From the NCBI GenBank assembly GCA_947095585.1, contig OX352762.1:112746930-112810929 (forward strand): 64,000 nucleotides of DNA, given 5' to 3'. Below are positions 1 through 11,510 of this stretch, piece after piece. Below the pieces are notes generated by a model, which did no database searches, was not told the DNA's origin, and worked only from the letters and a program-made list of their open reading frames with translations. Origin of the DNA: Nephrocerus scutellatus. Lineage: Eukaryota; Arthropoda; Insecta; Diptera; Pipunculidae. The translations under genes were made by a program, and so were the position numbers. Every line of letters begins with the position of its first letter. Position 1 is the first letter of the stretch.

Positions 1-1038
1 CCCACGTTCTGATTGTACAATTGGGTAAATATTTAATATTTGCACCTTCAGTCGCCGAGTCATTTCCCGGACGTAAAGCCACATAGAGTTTTCGTTATTT
101 GACGCAACTGCGATTGACTTTCGAAATAACCACACAAATTCAAAGCTAGCCAACATTATCTTATGGTTTAATGTTTAAAAATAGGTAAGTATAATTAATG
201 CGTTAGGTTTTTTTTACACCTTTTTATCGTCATTCAAATTATACTCACGGCAAAAATGTCTAAAATGAAACAAACTAAATGAAACTTCATTATTGTGTAG
301 TCAACTAGCAGAAAAGCAGTTTACGGAGATGGAGATGGGAATGGGATTGTTAGCAGACCGCAGACGCAGACCGACCACATCAACAACGCATTTATTCATT
401 GATACGGCGGAGACGACATTAAATCCATGGAGAAGACGTGAGAATTTTGTCTAATAACCAAACAACAATCAGTCGTTTTCAAGAAATCATTTTTCCGCAT
501 ACAGAGAAAAAGAGGACAAATATTTTCTCACATCAAAACGATACCAGTCCATGAATGCCGCACGGCGAATTGGCTTTCTTTCTTGCATTGCATTACATCG
601 CTTGTTTTGCGTAAAAGACAGTGGGGCGAAAATATCAAGTTAGAGAATGTATGAATTTTAATTTTTACTGGGCTTCGTGCCGTACTCCCTCTATACAGAT
701 ATTACAGATTATGCTTAAAAGGCTTTCATATTTATTTACCAATTTATTTATTTCTATGATAATTGGTATCAACAGAAATGCTTAAATATATAACATAAAT
801 ATAAATTCATAGCAAAAATCGATTAAAACTTTTACCTAGGTAAAGAAATATCAAACTAATTACAATATTTATTAAAAACAGAAGAAGATCGCTGAAGTGG
901 ATCACACTAACCATAACATCTATTGTGATGTTCTAAATGTAAAATGTTTCTAACTCCTTAACTACGTTCAGGAGTATACAGCATTTACTGAAAAAGAATA
1001 TTGCCACAGTCCACAGTACCGCATAGTAAGTCAGAGAT
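1..1038. other. AT-rich unique DNA, no gene seen
   Basis: No reading frame with recognisable protein similarity and no repeat shared with the rest of the window was seen. It ends where the first unit of the 1188-bp tandem duplication begins. Confidence 0.6.
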
Positions 1039-2226
1039 TCCGAAGTGAAGTCAGACTTGGATTGGATTTCCCTTTTCTTCCTCTTCCTCTTCTTCTAATT
1101 GGTGACATGGGTATTTGGCAAGATCAAATGATCCGATGATTCCTCACCAGGTCTAGGTCGTTTGCCGCCCGTTTGAATTGAATTAGTGGTCTCTGATAAA
1201 TCGGCATCTATTTTCATTTCAGCCAATCTTTTACGCCTCTTCTTCTTTCCCTATCGCCTTTTCGACTAGGCTTTATAGTGCCCAGTGTTGTCTCATCCAT
1301 TTTACCGATTCTCTCCAGTAACACAGAGATATTCCGAGTTACAGGATTACTCGTTCTTGGGGACGAGACTCCCTAGGACACTTGTTTAGGAGTAGAGGTA
1401 GTTACTGTCTTTCGTTTTACTGTACTGTTTGTCAGACCAGTTTAAACCTGATCATCCAAAGCAGTGATAGTACTAAGTACTCGACCAACCACCTTTCCTC
1501 CCTTAAGAGGAGTTCTATCAGATTCAAACTCATGAGCTTTCCTTGCAACAGAGTTGCCCGTCCAGTCTTATCCTGTCTCATTCATCAATAAAATACATCC
1601 CATTGACTCAGTCAACGTGTTACCCTCCGATGATGACTCACTAATTAGTGAATCCTCACCCATAGCTTGCTGCCTCTGAGACCTTGGCCAGACATCTCAG
1701 CCATCGATGGGGTTTGGGCCTGCATATCCGATGCCCAGACCGCTGGCGAACCCGCGGGGGGATTCCCATGATCCTGGTTACCACATGCAGAGTTTAACAA
1801 ATTGTGGTTTCCCTCCATCAAGAAGGTTGGATTGGTTCATTGACGAGTTTTTACCATAAGACTATGGCTCATCATATATTCATTCTGAAGGTAGAACGTC
1901 GATCCAATCGTTCGAATTTCATAATTTTGAACGGTTATGTGCGAAAAATAAAAACGTTTAATGACGTTTTGCATTAAATATATCATCATGAATTGAATAC
2001 ATAAAGCATCGTAGATCTGAAAAAGTTGACAGCGTTAAAGCTTTTCGGTTTTACAGATTACGGATCACTTTTTCGATAGCATTATATGTATTTATACAAC
2101 CACACATAAACCCTTTACGCAATGCATTTATTTAGTGCTAATTGTAAAGAAAAGACAAAACGCAGGATCCGCAATAAGAATAGTTTTACAGCTCTATAAT
2201 TATGGTTCAAGTGTTTTCACGCCGTA
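1039..2226. repeat. Tandem duplication, unit 1 (1188 bp)
   Basis: This block is repeated immediately downstream at an exact offset of 1188 bp. The two units differ at only a few bases, for example ATGCCC at about 1728 against AAGCCC at about 2917, and AGATTACGG against AGAGTACGG near 2055/3243. A third partial TCC (3415-3417) follows unit 2, so the junctions share three bases of microhomology. About 780 bp of the unit is a decayed ORF1-like sequence on the minus strand. The rest (about 1850-2226) is AT-rich and of unknown origin. Confidence 0.95.
1040..1850 (-). pseudogene. Decayed gag-like ORF1 of a non-LTR retrotransposon (LOA-like?)
   Basis: Read on the minus strand, partial frames give LISESSSEGNTLTESMG, then VSSPRTSNPVTRNISVLLER, then TIKPSRKGDRERRR. 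After a frameshift follows KRLAEMKIDADLSETTNSIQ. A serine/threonine-rich segment followed by a basic RRR-KxLAEM block resembles the first ORF of LOA-type LINEs, which precedes the reverse transcriptase. Several stops and at least two frameshifts rule out function. No zinc knuckle and no reverse transcriptase are attached. The direct 69-residue frame on the plus strand is a shadow. The LOA assignment is a pattern judgement; ORF1 of another LINE clade is possible. Confidence 0.4.
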
Positions 2227-3414
2227 TCCGAAGTGAAGTCAGACTTGGATTGGATTTTCCTTTTCTTCCTCTTCCTCTTCTTCTAATTGGTGACATGGGT
2301 ATTTGGCAAGATCAAATGATCCGATGATTCCTCACCAGGTCTAGGTCGTTTGCCGCCCGTTTGAATTGAATTAGTGGTCTCTGATAAATCGGCATCTATT
2401 TTCATTTCAGCCAATCTTTTACGCCTCTTCTTCTTTCCCTATCGCCTTTTCGACTAGGCTTTATAGTGCCCAGTGTTGTCTCATCCATTTTACCGATTCT
2501 CTCCAGTAACACAGAGATATTCCGAGTTACAGGATTACTCGTTCTTGGGGACGAGACTCCCTAGGACACTTGTTTAGGAGTAGAGGTAGTTACTGTCTTT
2601 CGTTTTACTGTACTGTTTGTCAGACCAGTTTAAACCTGATCATCCAAAGCAGTGATAGTACTAAGTACTCGACCAACCACCTTTCCTCCCTTAAGAGGAG
2701 TTCTATCAGATTCAAACTCATGAGCTTTCCTTGCAACAGAGTTGCCCGTCCAGTCTTATCCTGTCTCATTCATCAATAAAATACATCCCATTGACTCAGT
2801 CAACGTGTTACCCTCCGATGATGACTCACTAATTAGTGAATCCTCACCCATAGCTTGCTGCCTCTGAGACCTTGGCCAGACATCTCAGCCATCGATGGGG
2901 TTTGGGCCTGCATATCCGAAGCCCAGACCGCTGGCGAACCCGCGGGGGGATTCCCATGATCCTGGTTACCACATGCAGAGTTTAACAAATTGTGGTTTCC
3001 CTCCATCAAGAAGGTTGGATTGGTTCATTGACGAGTTTTTACCATAAGACTATGGCTCATCATATATTCATTCTGAAGGTAGAACGTCGATCCAATCGTT
3101 CGAATTTCATAATTTTGAACGGTTATGTGCGAAAAATAAAAACGTTTAATGACGTTTTGCATTAAATATATCATCATGAATTGAATACATAAAGCATCGT
3201 AGATCTGAAAAAGTTGACAGCGTTAAAGCTTTTCGGTTTTACAGAGTACGGATCACTTTTTCGATAGCATTATATGTATTTATACAACCACACATAAACC
3301 CTTTACGCAATGCATTTATTTAGTGCTAATTGTAAAGAAAAGACAAAACGCAGGATCCGCAATAAGAATAGTTTTACAGCTCTATAATTATAGTTCAAGT
3401 GTTTTCACGCCGTA
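2227..3414. repeat. Tandem duplication, unit 2 (1188 bp)
   Basis: Second, almost identical copy of the block at 1039-2226, in direct orientation with no spacer. The very low divergence means the duplication is much younger than the decay of the retroelement it carries, because both copies share the same stop codons and frameshifts. Confidence 0.95.
2228..3038 (-). pseudogene. Duplicate of the gag-like ORF1 relic
   Basis: Same sequence as the relic at 1040-1850, carried by the second tandem unit, with the same lesions. It is not an independent insertion. Confidence 0.4.
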
Positions 3415-4429
3415 TCCCATGTAGTCTTACGAGTAACATTCTCCTTATACTTATTGAGTTTGTTTTCATTTTGGTGGGTGGCATCATAAACAGTCAACAA
3501 TCCAGCCAGTCAGCCAACAAGCTCGTCTAACATGGCTGTCCGGTTTTTTAACATTTAAGGCAAAAACAAGAAGAAATCCGAAGATAACAAAAAGCGCTTT
3601 GTAATTCTTTAGGGGCCATTCTGTGGCTCTTTGCTTGCTTGCCACAGCCGTGTAACGAGGGTATTACGTTCGTTTTACTGCGGTCGAAGCACAAGAAAGG
3701 TGACAGTTTTTTTTTGTGTTTTTGTATTTTTTCTTTTCTTCTTCAATAAAAGTAAAAAGTAGACGACGCGAGCGATTAGGAATTGGTTGAGGGTGCGCCA
3801 CAAATGTTTGATGAATGTAAATATTTGCTAGTCTCATACATCAAGAGAGAGATGAAATTCTAATCCAAGCCACATAATGTGAAAGAATGTCCCAATGATG
3901 CCACCATACTCATCGATCATTTTTACACATTTCATTGGCATGTACTGGTAGAGAAAAGGATTATATCACGATATCTTGCTTGCATTCGTAATAAGAATCT
4001 TTTTCAAAAGGCACACATGTCGGAAGTCAATTAATCTCCTACTTTGCACTGTCACATGAAATGAATTAATTTATCTTTTCGATATTTTGATATAAGAAAA
4101 TTAAAGAAATTGTTTTTTTTGTGAATCGAATCGAATTGGTGCGATTGATGACGTTATGTAGATTGATATTATTTGAATGTATGAATTAAATAAAGAGTAA
4201 TAAAATACAATTAAATTTCGAAGCCGAAATATAATACATAATAGATCAATCGTTTTGGATGGCTCGGATGACTTTGACCCGGTGGACCACTTACAAAGAA
4301 AATCAGTGTGTTAACAAGAAATAGATAAAAACTTGAAACTATTCTCAAAGGATTTGAGAAGTTAACAGAGCGACGGACTCAAAACACTTGGAAATAAACA
4401 CACATATTATCTCATGATGCGTTTAGTAG
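3415..4429. other. AT-rich unique DNA, no gene seen
   Basis: Homopolymer T and A runs and short open frames only. I see no element ends and no coding similarity before the LOA relic. Confidence 0.5.
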
Positions 4430-5860
4430 TGCTCTGGACAAAAGAAAGGTAGGCAGCACAACCATCTGATGGATCTGCGAGATGCTGAGCACAAGAATAG
4501 CGGAGAATTTAGATAGGTTTAACACCATTATGGTCAACACGACAAGGGGTACATTAACTCCCCTTTTTTGTAGCATAGTGGTAGATGAACTCCTTCAGCG
4601 ATTTGGCAAAGCGGGGAATTATAACCAGGGTGGACGATATAGTAATCGTGGCAACATAACAAATCCGAGTATGATCACACTGGTGTGAAGGTGTGTGTGG
4701 TGTGAAGTGAAGGTGTTTACCAACAACGGAGAAGATTACTGTCAGCAAAGCGGTTAAATATTTTGGACTAATATATATATGACAGTAGACTGCAAAAGAC
4801 CGATCATGGTGTGCAGATGAGTTGCAGGTAAATCGTGGGAAATAAGATCCAGAATAATGCACTAAATGTACACCATGATATAGCAATGATCACCTACGGA
4901 TAAGTTGCAAAGGCAGAAGTAACAATCTAATCTCCACAAGAATAAAATTGAAAAAATATGCTGGCCAAATTCTTGATAACTCCATGCAGTGCATCGTGCA
5001 GGCAAATAAAACTAAAGAGACTAAGCTACGGTTGTGCGTTGGCAGGCGACATCGCAGAAAAGAAGGGAGCGGATCACTTGCCGGACAAATTCACGAATAC
5101 ATCGGAGAAGTATACGGATGGATCAAAGAAAACAGAAGGTATTGTCGCGGGAGTACATACGACAAAGCATGGGACTGTACACAAGCATTTTCCAAGTAGA
5201 GATATAGGCCATATATGCGAACAGCCAAGCAGCAATAAGTCCCCTGGATGGATCACATCAAGAGTAGTGGAGGAATCTATTTTGTATATACTGGGTGTCG
5301 GGACACATCGGCATGGGAGGCAGCGGATGAGCTCGCGAACAAGGGAGCCGAAAGTATGCTAATAGGGCCAGAATGATCCTGTGGTATGTGATATCGAATA
5401 ATTCAGGATGATACGAGCGGAATTAAAGCAATAGCTACACCCTCTAGATGGCTATGGTTAATTTTTATTTTTATGAACACATGCTTATAATGCTGCGTTA
5501 ATGTTGAAGAACTAAAACCCAAGAAGGTAAGAAATAATACAGATAGTGAGTAATGTAAAAAGTATTACAGCGTTCCTAACATGGTATTGCACACTTAGGG
5601 GACATATAACGAAATTAGGACTACAAGAAGATGGAGCTGCTGTATGCTCTATGGAGTCGGAGCAAGCACAATACCTGGTCATCTTTTCAGTTAATGCGGA
5701 GAAACGATCAGACAGCGAAAGAACCATGTGGGAGCCCACGCGATCTCGGCATATGATCGGAATTCTCGTAATCCACTCCATTTCATTAGGTTCTTAAAGG
5801 GGTGCATATACTGATCGGGTATACACCATCACTACAGCATAATCCTCAATCGCCTTAATT
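4430..5860 (+). mobile_element. LOA/R1-type LINE relic (RT, RNase H, C-terminal Cys/His tail)
   Basis: Pieces appear in the order of a LOA-type pol. The palm fragment at about 4545-4600 reads LTPLFCSIVVDELLQRFG, a decayed form of the PQGGVLSPLLW block. A thumb fragment at about 4735-4770 reads VKYFGLI. RNase H begins near 5111 with YTDGSKKTEGIVAGV and continues near 5287-5355 with WVSGHIGMGG and, after a frameshift, ADELANKGAE. The C-terminal tail near 5590-5660 reads LRGHITKLGLQEDGA. The YADD catalytic box is not preserved and stops are frequent. The thumb portion matches the LOA thumb at about 42.65-42.89 kb. A 3' untranslated stretch probably runs to about 5860. RNase H is known from the LOA, I and R1 groups, so the exact clade is uncertain. 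Confidence 0.8.
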
Positions 5861-6004
5861 AATCAATCAATGAAAATACAATTAAAAAAGTAAAGATTTT
5901 GGCATTAGTCTCATGTTCAATCCATAATCCACAAACATCCACACATAGTCTCCGAATGGAATGGATTTACCTGACTTATTTTTAACTGAAGTTTTTAGAA
6001 AGTG

Positions 6005-6250
6005 TGGGCGCCGTGGCTCAGTGGATAAGATCATAAACTTCTGAGCAGGGTGTTCGTGGTTCAAATCCCAATAACACCAAAAGTATTTTTCACGGTGTCC
6101 CTCCTCTCTTCAATGGATGACAAACGTTCCGAGAGTAACAACTTGTCACGGAATGCTTCTCAATTCGGCGTTTGGATCCGGCATTTAATTGTAGGTCCCC
6201 TCCATTTGTGTGCAAAAATTTACATGCTCAACAGAACAAAAACTTCGTCG
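6005..6250 (+). mobile_element. tRNA-derived SINE, copy 1
   Basis: Starts TGGGCGCCGTGGCTCAGTGG, containing a box A-like TGGCTCAGTGG, and has a box B-like GGTTCAAATCC near 6059-6069, the split internal promoter of RNA polymerase III. The body (GACAAACGTTCCGAGAGTAA, CTTGTCACGGAA, TTGTAGGT, CATTTGTGTGCAAAAAT) is shared with the copies at 15.5, 22.5, 24.95, 55.6 and 62.4 kb. The last part after about 6235 diverges from the other copies and lacks the ATT tail, so the 3' end is truncated or replaced. Confidence 0.85.
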
Positions 6251-6309
6251 GGCCCACTGGGAAAACGTCCCGGAGATGAGGCAATTTAAACAATTAATCA
6301 GGTCCTTTT

Positions 6310-6660
6310 CCTATTAGGAAATCCTTAATCTAAATAGAGATAGCATTAGGAAGCTGTTGAGTTTGCTATCAGGTCATTGTGGCTTGCGATATCACCTTAA
6401 AGAAATAGGTTTGTGCTCAGAGAAAGAATGTAGGTTCTGCTCTGAAGATGAAGAGTCACCTGAGCACATTCTATGTGAATGCCCGGCATTACTTTGGTTA
6501 AGGAGACGCATCTTTCACAAGGAAATATGGTCGACTAAAGATTTACTATAGTTCATGAGGGAGGTGGCACATTCTCTTAGAATAAATACTCCCTTAGACA
6601 CAATAGATCTTTTTTGTCGCAATGTCTGCCATATAGGCTAGGGTATTTATCAAAAAAGAA
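6310..6660 (+). mobile_element. LOA/R1-type LINE, C-terminal fragment
   Basis: Reads LLSGHCGLRYHLKEIGL followed by CRFCSEDEESPEHILCECPA and LLWLRRRIF. This is the Cys/His tail found after RNase H in LOA/R1-type pol proteins: GH-C, then CxxC about 25 residues later, then H-x4-C. It is the same subfamily as the minus-strand copy at 12.9-13.2 kb but lacks about seven residues near IWSTKDLL. A stop at about 6549 is followed by recognisable tail sequence to about 6650. Only the 3' end of the element is present. Confidence 0.85.
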
Positions 6661-6682
6661 AATTATGCAATCCATGCCGTAT

Positions 6683-7209
6683 TTAGCTGTTAAATATACC
6701 AATGCAATGTATCGGAGTTTTGCCATGGTGACTACACACGTCTGCACCCGTGCATTGTTTTTGCATCAAACCAAGATCGTATCTATCCAAAAGCTCTGAA
6801 TAATATTCGCCGGTGATCGTTTTACCCTTTTCAAGGTAATCGATCTGAATGACAACGCGTGCATCCCAAAAAACTCTGGGTAGGCTTGTCTTGTTGGTTC
6901 CTAGGTCTCTGGTGTATTGTGATGGATCCATGTTTCGTCCACGGTTACGAAACGGCGCAAAAACTTATTCGGATTGCGGCTGAACATTGCCAAGCAATCC
7001 CTTGAAGTGGTCACATGTGGTTCACTTTTTTTAATTTTCGTTAAAATTCACGACGTTGTCAAAACTAAATTGTGTTTGACAGCCATTGAAAGCAGACGTG
7101 GCTTGCTCCAAATTTGACAGTAGTCTATTAATAGATGGCAGTTGCCGGCAGAAATATTGCTTTTAAAGTTACTGCGCGGGAAATTCAAAAACTCACTGAG
7201 TTATCCAAC
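6683..7209 (-). mobile_element. mariner transposon relic, 3'-truncated
   Basis: Minus-strand reading gives FVTVDETWIHHNTPET (first catalytic D region) near 6930-6955, then VFWDARVVIQIDYLEKGKTI and TGEYYSELLDR. The second catalytic region, normally HHDNA, is changed to HHGK. The third D is missing because the element stops near 6680. The 5' end near 7209 reads, on the minus strand, TACGAGGGGTGTTGGATAAC, which fits a mariner terminal repeat next to a TA dinucleotide. It abuts the LOA tail fragment at 6310-6660. It is inactive. Confidence 0.85.
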
Positions 7210-8159
7210 ACCCCTCGTATTTATCATATACATTATACATATAAGAGAGTACAAAGTGAGTACTCGGAGCTGTCCTAAATATCTAATATGTGGAGAAATC
7301 ACAATTACACACTAGCATATATATATATATCGGTGATTGTCTATCTTTTACTGTTAATAGAAAGACAAACCTTCGTTCGTTCATGAACTAAATATTAATA
7401 AAGCAAAGTAACTAAAGTATTTTTTGTTGCTGTAATTGGTTAACAAATTACATTTAAGATGCGCTTCATCGTTTTGACAAATGTTTCTTTCATCTTCACT
7501 TCATGGTACAATGTTGTCAGATTATGACATCCCACATTTTTGTACACAAAATGAATAACATATTTATGGCACATTATTACAGTCGAATTTAATTGTTTTC
7601 TGCGTGGACAAAATTTTACTTGATGTATTTATTCTTCTCCCATATGGATGAGGTGATATTTTAAGTAATTTGAATAGAGATTGGATATCTATGCAAAGTG
7701 AAAGTGGAATATTATTTCCAATAAAAGTTTGGAAATTACAATGAAGCAATATTCTTTATTTATTATAACAAATTTATCACTCAAATTGCATTGTTCGGAG
7801 ATTTGATAAATAATATCTTATATCTTACTACCCAAAAAGACTACAAATAAAAACGAAAAAACCAAAATGGCAAATCTTCATCAAAAGCCTGAATTTGAAG
7901 TTGCTCCAGAGAACTTGGCCAAACTATACGAAGAACCACGGAGATTCGTCAAGAACTCCATTTGAATCCAACTTTTCCGCTCATCCTTGGCGTCAAGAAA
8001 CACATCGGTTTTGTGGAATTTGCAACATTTGAAGTTTGTTAGGCCTGGTACTTTAAAAGAATCCGGTACAATTCACTGTCGAGTTGTTGGCCTTCAAGAA
8101 AGACGTTCACTTGTTGCTAGTCAGGTAGAGTGGCGGTCTTCGCCGACTTGGCGAGATAC
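7210..8159. other. No confident gene; possible 3' flank of the LOA relic
   Basis: Mostly AT-rich. The part from 7860 to 8150 is less AT-rich and contains a 32-codon frame from 7867 (MANLHQKPEFEVAPENLAKL) that I cannot assign. It may be 3' untranslated sequence of the minus-strand LOA relic that begins at 8160, or an unrelated fragment. Confidence 0.35.
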
Positions 8160-9250
8160 TCGAATAGCGCTTTAGTGCGCCGCGTCAGAATAGAAGGGAG
8201 TTTGCAGAAACGGAGAGCCGCAAGGGCCGGACACTTGCAAAAAGAAATAAATGAGAGTTTCTTTCTCATTCAGATCTGATCAGCTGCAAAAGGTATTGTG
8301 AGGGATTCCCAGTTTGGCTGCATGGCTGTCCACCGGCCAGTGGCCCGTGGTTATGGCTCTGAAGATCAACTCGGTGGATTTTTTTTATTATAGGAAGGCC
8401 ACATCGCTCTCGACGTGGTGCAATTGACCAAATTGCTCCACATTAGCTGTGCTTTGGTGGTAAGGAAGGAAATAATGAGTTCGCTATTGGAGCTCAAAGG
8501 TCAGCAAACTGTCTCAGCGCAGTCCGTGTCCAGTGTGACGACTTCTTTGTCAGTATGTCTACTTTTTCATTGCCATCCTCGGCTGCTGTCCCATTTCCGG
8601 ACAATGGTTTTACTGCTGGTATATAGGGCATTGCAAGATCTCTTAGCCCTAAATGCTATATCCAATTTTGAGCTGAGTTTCCTGTCTAGGATTTTGCCGA
8701 GATATTTTGCTTCTGAGATAAGCGTAAGTCTCTGACCATTGAGCTTAGTATGGTATTTTGGACTTAGTGGTGAAAAGTACCATTTCAGTTTTGCCAGAGT
8801 TAACCCCCAGGCCACAAACGGTAGCCTAGGAGCTAACCCTGCCGAGAGACCTTTCCATAACCGCACCAATCAAGGAAGGGTACTGTCCTGACATAAGTAT
8901 CGCCACGTAGTATGCATACGTAAAAACTTTCGTCCTGTCCATCTCAAGTGTCCTGAGTGTCCACCACGAGACCTGTTACGTTTCAGTCTAGTTGCGGGAG
9001 TAACAGGCATCTTGCTGCTAATCTGTCGTTTTTGATATTCCTCTACCACTTTTTGGTATCGAAGGGTATCTTTGGCATCTCTGTCGTGAGAAGTACCCGC
9101 TGCCTTATTCTTGGCGATCCTTTCCCACCGGTACTCCTGTTTCAGACTTGTGCCTGGAGTATTTCTCTTTTTATTCCGCTTCTGCGACCTTGGGTAAATC
9201 TGTTGTTGTCTGACTGTGTAGTGTAGTACTATGACTAGTACTGCCACTAC
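8160..9250 (-). mobile_element. LOA-type LINE relic with internal deletion
   Basis: On the minus strand, a basic segment at about 9170-8960 (KRNTPGTSLKQEYRWERIAK, then PVTPATRLKRNRS) looks like ORF1. It is joined to reverse transcriptase motif C at about 8920, which reads YAYYVAILMSGQYPSL; the usual YADD has lost both aspartates. Next come CGLGVNSGKTEMVLF with one frameshift, KLNGQRLTLISEAKYLGKIL and ALYTSSKTIVRKW (thumb). Near 8390-8290 the tail reads ITTGHWPVDSHAAKLGIPHN followed by TFC. Most of the palm and all recognisable RNase H are missing, so a large internal deletion joined ORF1 to the end of the palm. Confidence 0.75.
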
Positions 9251-11204
9251 TTGGTGCCCCGTGATGCTGACATATTTGAGACTGTTTTCTGTTTAAGTTT
9301 ATGTTAACAACAGGAGGACGACTTACATAAAGTTGGCTGCTGAGAAATATTTTCAATGTCTTTCTTTAACATGTAAGTCAAGCTTCAAAAGCTGGCCATC
9401 TTCAGAATAGCTTCTGTTAATGTTAAATGGAATTTATTCCATCAACAACGCTATTGTTTTGATTTTGGCAGCCTATTTGTGTTTATAAAAAAACTGCTCA
9501 GTCAATCAATCATAAATCAAAAATTATATTATATTACTATCTCTACACTATAATAAAATGCAAAAAAAGGAACGATGAAAAGAATTTTAATTTTGAAATT
9601 CCATTAAGACAATGGAATTTTCTTTTTATTTATTATCAAAATAGAATGTAATTTCGTTAAAGAAAATGCCTCTTCCTCTGTTTGAGGCAGGAAGTTTTTT
9701 CTTTGACATTTTGACATTTATTTATATACAATATACAGTTCGCCCACAGTCCAGGGTATTTGATTTCCTTGTGTGCTTTCGCTCTAAATTTATTTTATTT
9801 TTAATATTTTTTGTTTTTTCCGTTCTCACTTAATCAATCACAATGTTTGATTGACATAAATCCATTAACAAAAAATAAATTATAATTCTAAATAATTAGA
9901 TGATGTGTACGCGCCCTCCAAGAGAAAATTCTATATGCGTATACCTACGTGAGTCAAAATAGTTTTGGTCGATGGGAAGGGTGTTCCTGGAAGTTGAAAA
10001 GCTTCATGCGACTTGTATTTGTTTTGGTGCTGTTAGGAGATTTTGAGTAAGTAATAACATTTGTATCTTATGTGAATTTTAGATATTTATTTACTTAAAA
10101 ATCGTTTACCTATCAAAATGTTTGGTTTGTATGCGGTTGTTGTTTTTTTTAATACTAAATGACGGTTGGAAATGAAGTGAGTGAAATGACAATTCATTAG
10201 AACCGTCTTCATCGTCTTATTTGACGTCATTCATTGATTGTGGCCCAGAAATAATCAGGAGATCACGCGGCAAGAATAATAAAAAAGGCAATTTTAAAAT
10301 TTTCGACAATTCTCGTTAATTGTTCGTTTCGCATCGTTGCTTAGATGACAGTTGGAATAAGTGATCTGACACAACGTACGGAAGCTTATGTGCGGCCTTA
10401 AAATAAATGTTACATTATTTTATTTTTGAAGTTAAACTTCTTTAAGCGCGACTAGGGGGGAAGAGAAATCATTTTGATGCGGATGTAGATCTTACGGATG
10501 TGATGATGCGGATGTAGCACTTGGTGTATATGATTACATTAAACTTCTTTAAGTGCGACCAGAGTGTAACTGAAAGCTTAGCGGTTGGTGTATATGATAA
10601 GAATTTAGTGCTTCAAGCTTCTAACTCGCACGATTATGTCCACTTTCCCTGCTCGCTATGTAATATAATATAGTTAACTACCTTTTCTACTACCTTATCA
10701 TTACGATTTATAATAGAAAACTTAATTGAAAATTTATATGTGAGCGAATTCACAAAAAATATAACATTGCCCCATGTGAATGTTTTAGTTTAATCGACGA
10801 TCGCAATATTTTTGTGGATTTGGTGCTTTTTTAATAAACGTTTGGATTTGATAAGTTAATTTTTTGTCGAAGTTTCTAAAGAATAATAAATGGAAAAATA
10901 CATAAATTATTGCGAGCCCGAAGGGCGAAGCTTATATTCAGAGGACATGAAAATTTTTCAGCGAACGTGTGCACATTTGTACGTTGGTACGTTTGTTTGT
11001 CGTGTCGTATATCTTGGCATCTACCCGTCAAAATTTGATGGAACTTGTTTTTTCATTCATAGGGATTACTTCCCCTAAAAAACTGAAAAAAATACTCAAT
11101 CTTGCATCGCTATCGATTTTTTTAAGCCTTGCAAAGTAAAATGTGTTTTTTTTTCACTTTAACAAAATTGTACATACAAGTGATAAAATAAACTATTAAT
11201 TAAT
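9251..11204. other. AT-rich DNA with a small local repeat, no gene
   Basis: No coding similarity seen. Between 10434 and 10600 two short motifs recur: TAAACTTCTTTAAGYGCGAC at about 10434 and 10539, and GGTGTATATGAT at about 10523 and 10585. This suggests an old local duplication of about 105 bp. The first motif pair is 19/20 identical. Confidence 0.5.
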
Positions 11205-11510
11205 AGTTAATTTGCGCACGCGTAAAGTGGTTCGCACCCTTATATTGCTCGGCTATATGCTTGGTACAGCGTGGGCGTTAAGGAAAAGGAGTTGAAAAGA
11301 GGATATGTTTATGATCTTTTGTTTTTAATGCCTGTTGATCATAGCTGTGTGGAAAGACAGAGCTTAGCAGAGCATTCCACATACGTGTTGTACGTCCGAA
11401 GATGGGCTTGATGGTAAACTGATGAGCATTTAGAGCGCCACGAGTATTACGGTTGAATTCAAGGAGAGGTGGCATGCAACTGGCCATTTTAAATTGTTCA
11501 CGTTTTCAAC
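11205..11510 (-). mobile_element. Jockey-like LINE, 3' end
   Basis: Minus-strand reading gives MASCMPPLLEFNRNTRGALN, then HQFTIKPIFGRTTRMWNALL and SSVFPHSYDQQALK. This is the conserved C-terminus (R-T-R-x-W-N-x-L-P-x-S-V-F-P-x-x-Y) of Jockey/CR1-type pol proteins. The 3' untranslated part (ACGCCCACGCTGTACCA, GGGTGCGAACC) matches the ends of the copies at 24.7, 58.5 and 63.0 kb. It is a 5'-truncated copy. Confidence 0.85.

Noticed and set aside
1382..1591. Two identical 69-aa plus-strand frames (also 2570-2779)
   Set aside because: Identical only because of the tandem duplication; the opposite strand carries the ORF1-like reading, so these are shadows.
6005..6075. Possible tRNA gene
   Set aside because: It has box A and B-like motifs but no cloverleaf I can complete, and it is part of a repeated SINE with a shared 200-bp body.
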